In this document: in pieces, positions 5,114-9,971 of the stretch
Layout of the letters: the number at the start of each line of letters is the position of its first letter
Numbering within the stretch: the first letter of the stretch is position 1
From: DASSFZ01 sp036514635
GTDB taxonomy: Bacteria; Chloroflexota; Anaerolineae; Fen-1058
Direction of reading: 5' to 3'
Assembly: GCA_036514635.1 (NCBI GenBank)
Contig: DATBWU010000405.1
Location: 1-9,971, forward strand
Length of the DNA stretch: 9,971 nt
Position numbers and translations under genes: made by a program
Notes under the pieces: model-generated
What the model was told of the DNA's origin: nothing
Databases searched by the model: none
Seen by the model: the letters and a program-made list of their open reading frames with translations, nothing else

Positions 5114-6349
5114 ATGGCCATCGATTCATCTGATCCGTTGGCGATCCTCAACAGCCTGGACTACGCCTATTTTGAAACCGACCTGGCCGGCGTCTTCACC
5201 TGCGTCAACGAGATATTCTGCCGCGAAGTGGGCTACTCGTATGGCGAGGTCGAAGGCCGCCACTATCGCCACTTCACCAATCGCGAGCACATTCACGACC
5301 TGACGCGCATGTTCCACTCGATCTACCAGACCGGGCAGCCGCGCAAGGGAGTCGAGTTTCACTTCTGCAGAAAAGACGGCACGTTGATCTTCGCCGAGGG
5401 AGCCGTGTCGCTGAGGCGCGATGCGAGCGGCAATCCCATCGGCTTCCGGGGCATCGCGCACGACGTGACCGATCGCAAGCAGGCGGAAGCCGCCGTGCAG
5501 CGCGCGCGGGACGCCGCCGAGAGCGAGCTGGAGATCGGGCGGCGCATTCAGGTCGGGTTTCTGCCGCGCGAGTTGCCCACGTTGCCGGGTTGGGAGATCG
5601 CCGCTCGCTTCGAAGCGGCGCGTGAAGTCGCGGGCGACTTCTATGATGCATTCACGTTGTCCGGCGGCAAGCGCATTGGCTTAGTGCTCGGCGACGTGTG
5701 CGACAAGGGTGTCGGCGCGGCGTTGTTCATGGCGTTGTTCCGTAGCCTGATCCGCGCCTTCGCCGATCAGCACTACTCGCTGGGCTGGATGGATGTGCTG
5801 TCGAGCGACGCACAAGCGTCGGCGCAGGGCGGCGCAGTCGGGCGGCGGCGCTCGTTGTTGTCCACCGGCACCACCGCGCTCAAGAATGCCGTCGACCTGA
5901 CCAACAAGTACATCGCGCGCAACCACGGCCACGCCAACATGTTCTCCACGCTTTTCTTCGGAGTGCTCGATCCGGTGACCGGCGCGCTGGTGTACATCAA
6001 TGCCGGTCACGAGCCGCCGGCCGTCCTGAACGCGACCGGCGTCAAAGCGCGGCTGGACGTGACCGGGCCGGTAGTCGGATTATTCCCGCAATCCGAGTTC
6101 GGGATTGAGCAGGTGGAGCTGGAAATCGGGGACACGCTACTGGCCTTCACCGATGGCGTGCTCGACGCGCGCAACCCGCTCGGCGAGTTCTTCACGGAAG
6201 AGCGCTTGCTTTCGCTGGCGATAGAGCCGCATTCCTCCGCCGCCGAAATGTTGGGCCGCATTCATGCCGATGTTCGCCGCCACATTGCGGGCGCAGTCCA
6301 GTTTGACGATATCACCATGCTGGGTCTCAGGCGGGCGGCTCACGCATAA
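5114..6349 (+). CDS. PAS domain-PP2C (SpoIIE/RsbU-type) serine phosphatase
   Basis: This 411-aa protein has an N-terminal PAS domain (about residues 8-120: LDYAYFETDLAGVFTCVNEI, ending GFRGIAHDVTDRKQAE), a short coiled linker (about 120-150) and a C-terminal PP2C phosphatase of the SpoIIE class. Metal-binding aspartates are visible in VAGDFYD (Asp175), LGDVCDKG (Asp194), FTDGVLDARN (Asp347) and FDDITML (Asp398-399), so catalysis should be intact. It would dephosphorylate the STAS protein encoded just upstream in response to a ligand or redox signal at the PAS domain. No membrane segment is present. I chose the ATG at 5114, just before the PAS domain. An in-frame GTG at 5009 exists, but the extra 35 residues would be encoded by the inverted repeat and its duplicated flank. 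A TTG at 5102 is also possible, and none of these starts has a clear Shine-Dalgarno. Confidence 0.92.
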   Translation: MAIDSSDPLAILNSLDYAYFETDLAGVFTCVNEIFCREVGYSYGEVEGRHYRHFTNREHIHDLTRMFHSIYQTGQPRKGVEFHFCRKDGTLIFAEGAVSLRRDASGNPIGFRGIAHDVTDRKQAEAAVQRARDAAESELEIGRRIQVGFLPRELPTLPGWEIAARFEAAREVAGDFYDAFTLSGGKRIGLVLGDVCDKGVGAALFMALFRSLIRAFADQHYSLGWMDVLSSDAQASAQGGAVGRRRSLLSTGTTALKNAVDLTNKYIARNHGHANMFSTLFFGVLDPVTGALVYINAGHEPPAVLNATGVKARLDVTGPVVGLFPQSEFGIEQVELEIGDTLLAFTDGVLDARNPLGEFFTEERLLSLAIEPHSSAAEMLGRIHADVRRHIAGAVQFDDITMLGLRRAAHA

Positions 6350-6363
6350 AACACGTTCAGTAT

Positions 6364-6376
6364 CCTCCTTAGGAGG
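6364..6376. terminator. Short palindrome CCTCCT-T-AGGAGG after the phosphatase gene
   Basis: A perfect 6-bp stem with a single-base centre starts 15 bases after the phosphatase stop codon and overlaps the left arm of the larger inverted repeat at 6372-6444. No T-tract follows, so terminator function is only a possibility. The AGGAGG arm is also a perfect anti-SD complement, but no start codon is close enough to use it. Confidence 0.3.
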
Positions 6377-6444
6377 TTGGAGGTTGGAAGTTAGAAGTTG
6401 GAGGCTAGCGCCCTCCAACTTCCAATCTCCAACTTCTAACCTCT
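6372..6444. repeat. 33-bp-arm inverted repeat of the GGTTGGAAGTTGG type
   Basis: The left arm (6372-6404, built from GGTTGG/AGTTAG/AGTTGG heptad-like units) and the right arm (6412-6444) pair at 27 of 33 positions around the 7-base loop CTAGCGC. The arms are internally repetitive, so several registers could pair. The arms lie between the phosphatase and ABC exporter genes and would form a long RNA hairpin if transcribed. Confidence 0.8.
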
Positions 6445-6470
6445 AGTCCTCCAGAAAGAGAAGAGAGCGA

Positions 6471-8288
6471 ATGGGCTTCTTCATGGACGGCCTCGACGCC
6501 GAGGCATACGACCGAACCTACACCGACCGCGCGCTCGTCCGGCGCGTCCTGGGCTACTTCAGGCCGCAGGCACGGCGCATGGTCGTCGTGGCGATGGTGA
6601 TTGTCGCGCAGTCGCTCGTCGACATCAGCTTGCCGATCATCATCTCGCGCAGTCTCGACGACTTGCAAGCGGGCCGGGGCAACTTGGCGCTCATCGCGCT
6701 GGCGATCGTCGGGCTGGGCAGCCTGTCGTGGGTGTTCAACTTCGTGCGCCGATCGCGCTCGGCGCAGGCCGTGGGCAACGTCGTCCTGCAACTGCGCGAG
6801 GACGCCTTCGACGCCGTGCTGAAGCGCGACATGTCGTTCTACGATGCCTTCCCGTCGGGCAAGATCGTCAGCCGCGTCACATCCGACACGCAGGCGTTCT
6901 CGCAGGTCGTCGTGCTGGCGATGGATTTGATGAGTCAACTGCTGTTGGTGTGTTTGTTGATGGGTTATCTGTTCACAGTGGATGCAACACTGGCGTGGAT
7001 GACGTTGGCGCTCGCGCCGTTCATCATCTTCGCCGCGCTGCAGTTCCGGCGCATCGCGCGCAACACGATCACACAGTCGCGGCGCGTGAACGCCGTGGTC
7101 AGCTCGCACATCCAGGAGACGGTCAGCGGTATTGGCGTCGCCAAGACCTTCCGGCAAGAGCAGTCGATCTACGACGAGTTCAAGGAGGTGAACGCGCAGT
7201 CGTTCCACATCAACCGGCGGACGGGCTACGTGTTCAGTTCCATCTTCCCGATCCTGAACATCCTGGCCGGCATCGGCACGGCGGCGCTGGTGTACTTCGG
7301 CGGGCGGAACGTGATGCAGGGTGCGCTGACGCCCGGCGACTGGTATCTGTTCGTTCAAAGCATCGCCCTGTTCTGGTTCCCGCTGACGAGCATCGCCTCG
7401 TTCTGGAGCCAGTTCCAGATCGGCCTGGCCGCCGCCGAGCGCGTCTTCGCCCTGCTCGACGCCGAGCCGAAGGTGGTGCAGATCGACCGCGTGCAGCTGC
7501 CGCGCGCGCGCGGCGAGATTCGCTTCGAGCGCGTCGACTTCCGCTACGAGACGAACGCGCCGGTGCTGGAGAACTTCTCGCTGACGATCCGCGCGGGCGA
7601 GACGCTGGCTCTGGTCGGGCACACCGGGTCGGGCAAGTCGTCGATCGGCAAGTTGATCGCGCGCTTCTACGAGTTTCAGGGCGGGCACATCTGGATCGAC
7701 GGGCGCGACATCCGCACGCTCGATCTCGGCGCGTACCGCGCACAACTCGGCCTCGTCACGCAGACGCCGTTCCTGTTTGACGGCACGGTGATGGACAACA
7801 TTCGCTACGGCAGGCCCGGCGCGACGGACGAGGAGGTCGAGCGTGTGGCGCGGCAGGTCGGCGGCGGCGACTGGATCGACGTGCTGCCGATGGGCCTGGC
7901 GACCGAGGCCGGCGAGCGCGGATCGAGTCTGTCGATGGGGCAGCGGCAACTCGTGGCGCTGGCGCGCGTGCTGCTGCAGAACCCGTCGATCTTCATCCTC
8001 GACGAGGCGACGGCCAGCATCGACCCGCTGACCGAGGCGCTGATTCAAGAGGGATTGGACACGGTGCTGCGGGGTCGCACGTCGATCGTCATCGCGCACC
8101 GGCTATCGACGATCAAGAACGCCGACCGCATCATCGTCTTGCGCGAGGGGAAGATTATCGAGGAAGGGGATCACCGCTCGCTGCTGGCGCAGGGCGGGCA
8201 CTACGCGGAACTGTACAACACCTACTTCCGGCATCAAAGCCTGGAGTATATCGAGCAATCGCAGCAGTTGTTCGCGGAAGTGGTGTAA
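6471..8288 (+). CDS. ABC exporter, fused transmembrane and ATPase domains
   Basis: This 605-aa half-transporter belongs to the ABCB/MsbA-like exporter group. It would work as a dimer in the cytoplasmic membrane, exporting a lipid, peptide or drug-like substrate that cannot be named from sequence. Hydrophobic segments are visible at about 33-55, 65-85, 148-170, 172-190, 255-275 and 290-315, giving the usual six helices. The ATPase domain has Walker A GHTGSGKSS (383-391), Q-loop Gln431, signature LSMGQ (487-491; Met replaces the usual Gly), Walker B FILDEATASID with catalytic Glu512, and H-loop His543. All hydrolysis residues are present. The start at 6471 follows a purine-rich AGAGAAGAGAG; the in-frame ATG at 6483 is an alternative. 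The gene is co-directional with the partner-switching genes, 121 bp after the phosphatase gene, but a functional link is unproven. Confidence 0.95.
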   Translation: MGFFMDGLDAEAYDRTYTDRALVRRVLGYFRPQARRMVVVAMVIVAQSLVDISLPIIISRSLDDLQAGRGNLALIALAIVGLGSLSWVFNFVRRSRSAQAVGNVVLQLREDAFDAVLKRDMSFYDAFPSGKIVSRVTSDTQAFSQVVVLAMDLMSQLLLVCLLMGYLFTVDATLAWMTLALAPFIIFAALQFRRIARNTITQSRRVNAVVSSHIQETVSGIGVAKTFRQEQSIYDEFKEVNAQSFHINRRTGYVFSSIFPILNILAGIGTAALVYFGGRNVMQGALTPGDWYLFVQSIALFWFPLTSIASFWSQFQIGLAAAERVFALLDAEPKVVQIDRVQLPRARGEIRFERVDFRYETNAPVLENFSLTIRAGETLALVGHTGSGKSSIGKLIARFYEFQGGHIWIDGRDIRTLDLGAYRAQLGLVTQTPFLFDGTVMDNIRYGRPGATDEEVERVARQVGGGDWIDVLPMGLATEAGERGSSLSMGQRQLVALARVLLQNPSIFILDEATASIDPLTEALIQEGLDTVLRGRTSIVIAHRLSTIKNADRIIVLREGKIIEEGDHRSLLAQGGHYAELYNTYFRHQSLEYIEQSQQLFAEVV

Positions 8289-8358
8289 CCTCACCTCATC
8301 CCCCCACCCCCTTCTCCTCTTCGGAGAGGAGAAGGGGGCACGGGGGTTGAGGAGAGGT
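8289..8358. terminator. Long C-rich palindrome, likely bidirectional terminator
   Basis: A perfect 14-bp stem, CCCCCTTCTCCTCT (8307-8320) with AGAGGAGAAGGGGG (8325-8338), closes on the loop TCGG. Imperfect outer arms extend it: 8289-8305 pairs with 8341-8357 at most positions. It fills the 72-bp space between the convergent ABC exporter and lipoprotein genes, which is where a two-way terminator is expected. It may also be a dispersed genomic repeat. Confidence 0.75.
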
Positions 8359-8360
8359 CA

Positions 8361-9050
8361 TTAGGGAATCTGCACGTCAAACGTGAATCGCCACGACGCG
8401 CCCTGGCGATTCGGGTCTTGGGGGTGAATGCTCATCTCGGCGCGATACGGGCCGTTCTGCACGGGCTGCCCGCTCGGCCAGGTGTTAGCGTGATCGGCGA
8501 AGACCCACACGTCGCACTCCGGCTCGCCGCCGCCGAAAGCACAGTAGCCGGCATTGCGCTCGGTGCGCGTGTGCACCACCTCTTCGGAACCATCCGAGTT
8601 GATTTGCAGGATGGTGAAATCGACTGAATCGATCCCGGCCCCGTCGTCGTTGCCCGCTTGCGGATCGTGCGCCAGCACGCGGAAGACAATCTGCGTCGTG
8701 AAGACCAGCGGGTCGGGCGCGGGCGGTACGCTGCCGGGGATGACAACCTCGCCAAGCAGGTCGCCGTTGTCGCCATCGACCGGCACGTTGGCGAAGACGG
8801 ACAGTGTCGCCGTGGGCCGGATCGGCGCGTCGGTCGGCGGAGGTGGCGTATCCGCCAGCGGCGCGGGTGTGTTCGCCACTGTGGGCGATGGCGGCGGCGC
8901 TGCGGCGGTGAGTGTCGCCGCGGCAGCCTGTTCGATGAACACGCGCGTCGCGACCAGGTCCGGTTCGGGTGTAGGCGCTGCGCTGCATGACGCCATCAAG
9001 ACCACGATAAGAACTATGCCTCCCAGTCGAACCCAGAGTAGCTCTTTCAT
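8361..9050 (-). CDS. Small secreted lipoprotein with Pro/Thr-rich linker
   Basis: This 229-aa protein starts MKELLWVRLGGIVLIVVLM, a lipoprotein signal peptide, followed by the lipobox LMASC. The mature protein would begin at Cys22, anchored to the outer face of the membrane. A low-complexity linker rich in Pro, Thr and Ala covers about residues 23-80 (including LADTPPPPTDAPIRPTATL). A compact C-terminal region of about 140 residues looks beta-rich, with LVFTTQIVFRVLAHDPQAGN, a Cys pair in GYCAFGGGEPECDVWVF that could form a disulfide, and a C-terminal WRFTFDVQIP. I do not recognise the C-terminal family. I chose the ATG at 9050 because GGGAGG lies at ideal spacing and the signal peptide starts there; an upstream in-frame start at 9107 would bury the signal. 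It overlaps the TPR gene stop by one base, so the two are probably translationally coupled. Confidence 0.85.
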   Translation of the reverse strand: MKELLWVRLGGIVLIVVLMASCSAAPTPEPDLVATRVFIEQAAAATLTAAAPPPSPTVANTPAPLADTPPPPTDAPIRPTATLSVFANVPVDGDNGDLLGEVVIPGSVPPAPDPLVFTTQIVFRVLAHDPQAGNDDGAGIDSVDFTILQINSDGSEEVVHTRTERNAGYCAFGGGEPECDVWVFADHANTWPSGQPVQNGPYRAEMSIHPQDPNRQGASWRFTFDVQIP

Positions 9051-9971
9051 CACTGTCCTCCCGCGTTGCTCAGAGCCTCTTCCGCATTCCGTTCGTTGGG
9101 CACGCACTTCTCGGCGATGATGGTCTGCGTGAGGATCTTGTCTTCACCCACGCCCGCCGCCCGCGCCAGGTCTTCCTGCGCGATGCACTGAGCGAAAGCG
9201 CGGCGGGCTTCCTCGAAGAGCGCCCGACTCCCGGTGGTGTCGTCCTGGCGCACTCCTGTTTCGGCCTTCTGGAAATAGGCCGTGCCGAGCGCAAGATAGG
9301 CTTGTCCAATTAAGCGGAATTGCTTCGTATCGGTCAGGTGATCCAGGCTCGCCTGAATCTGTTCAATTGCCATGTCGTAAGCCCGATCGGCTTCGGCGTA
9401 CTGTCCTGCGTGAAGCAGGGCTTCCCCTTCCAGCCGATGGGCAGTGCCCAGCGCCAGCGTCGCCAGTATCTCGATCTCGGCGGGCGATTGCGAAGCGAGT
9501 GATAGCGCCGTTTCGTATTCGGCGATCGTCTGCGCCAGTTCCGGCATCGCCAGGCGCTGATCGGGCGGCACGCGCTGCGCGCGCGCGAAATACAGGCTGC
9601 CCAGGCCGATGTGGGCGCGGGCGTAATCGGGGTTGATCGCCAGCGCCTGGCCGAACGCCTCTTGCGCTTCTTGTTCCAAACTGGCGATGTCTTGCGCATC
9701 GGTCTTCTGTTGCGACAGGAAGAGCGCCGCCCGGCCCATGAAGAAATAGAAGATGTCTTTGCCCGCGCTCTTGCCCTGCCAGTTGTCAAGCTCGGCCTCG
9801 GCTTGCCGGAACACGTCGAGCGCCTGCTGCGATCGTCCGAACAGGTCGTAGGTCAAGCCCATCATCACCCAGAACAGCCCGCTCGTGCGCGTCGTGAGAT
9901 CGGCGCTGACGGATAAGCGCGAGGACGGATCGACCCGGATCGGCTCGTCGCCCAGGCGGTAGCGGCCCGCC
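9050..9971 (-). CDS. TPR-repeat protein, 5' end outside window
   Basis: The frame is open from the right edge of the window to the stop at 9050-9052, giving at least 306 residues, and the start lies beyond base 9971. Tetratricopeptide-type helix pairs are visible, for example LTYDLFGRSQQALDVFRQAE, AQEAFGQALAINPDYARAHI followed by GLGSLYFARAQ, LATLALGTAHRLEGEALLHA followed by GQYAEADRAYDMAIEQIQA, and AYLALGTAYFQKAE. These form a superhelical protein-binding scaffold, and no catalytic domain is seen in this part. The hydrophobic run SGLFWVMMGLTYDLF near the window's edge is probably a TPR helix, not a membrane segment. The gene is immediately upstream of, and overlaps by one base, the lipoprotein gene, so the two products may act together at the cell surface. 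This is inferred from coupling alone. Confidence 0.88.
   Translation of the reverse strand, partial: AGRYRLGDEPIRVDPSSRLSVSADLTTRTSGLFWVMMGLTYDLFGRSQQALDVFRQAEAELDNWQGKSAGKDIFYFFMGRAALFLSQQKTDAQDIASLEQEAQEAFGQALAINPDYARAHIGLGSLYFARAQRVPPDQRLAMPELAQTIAEYETALSLASQSPAEIEILATLALGTAHRLEGEALLHAGQYAEADRAYDMAIEQIQASLDHLTDTKQFRLIGQAYLALGTAYFQKAETGVRQDDTTGSRALFEEARRAFAQCIAQEDLARAAGVGEDKILTQTIIAEKCVPNERNAEEALSNAGGQ

Noticed and set aside
6728..7780. Alternative plus-strand frame of 350 codons within the exporter gene
   Set aside because: It is a frame-shifted shadow of the exporter coding sequence. The real frame contains all ABC motifs without interruption.
6405..8099. A 564-codon open frame on the minus strand
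   Set aside because: It lies wholly antisense to the ABC exporter, whose ATPase motifs are intact. Its product is a low-complexity Arg/Ala/Asp/His-rich string with no recognisable motif, typical of the antisense of GC-rich genes.

Overview
The window is GC-rich bacterial DNA that looks like a member of the Chloroflexota (Anaerolineae/Caldilineae-like). This placement is an inference. It rests on the multi-GAF histidine kinase style, an IS200-like (RAYT-type) transposase beside an array of very tight palindromes, and the degenerate 'accac(g/a)aagg / accgcaaagg' inverted repeats between genes. No rRNA, tRNA or other taxonomic marker is present.

Layout. (1) 1-2091, minus strand: the 5' part of a large sensor histidine kinase with a coiled coil, three GAF domains and the HisKA H-box; the ATPase domain lies beyond the left edge. 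(2) 2063-2500, minus: a Y1/HUH transposase of the IS200/IS605 type. Its 3' end overlaps the kinase start in another frame, and the kinase appears to have lost upstream coding sequence there. (3) 2512-2722: a palindrome array containing two 53-bp direct repeats. (4) 2933-3820, plus: a 295-aa protein I do not recognise. (5) 4043-6349, plus: a partner-switching set made of an RsbW-like anti-sigma kinase, an RsbV-like STAS antagonist and a PAS-PP2C (RsbU-like) phosphatase. (6) 6471-8288, plus: a full-length ABC exporter with fused membrane and ATPase domains. (7) 8289-8358: a strong palindrome between convergent transcription units. (8) 8361-9971, minus: a TPR protein running off the right edge, followed with a one-base overlap by a small lipoprotein gene.

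How the parts fit. The W-V-U trio is a self-consistent Ser/Thr phosphorylation switch: the PAS-phosphatase senses a signal and dephosphorylates the STAS protein, which then sequesters the kinase/anti-sigma protein. No sigma factor is encoded here, so the output target is unknown. The ABC exporter is co-directional and may share transcripts, but nothing in the sequence ties it functionally to the switch.

The most notable non-coding feature is that every intergenic gap in the plus-strand run from 3821 to 8360 (72-222 bp each) is largely filled by an imperfect inverted repeat. These belong to at least three sequence classes. One of them (4965-5025) is flanked by a direct repeat that duplicates the end of the upstream gene, including its stop codon, which suggests mobility or a local duplication.
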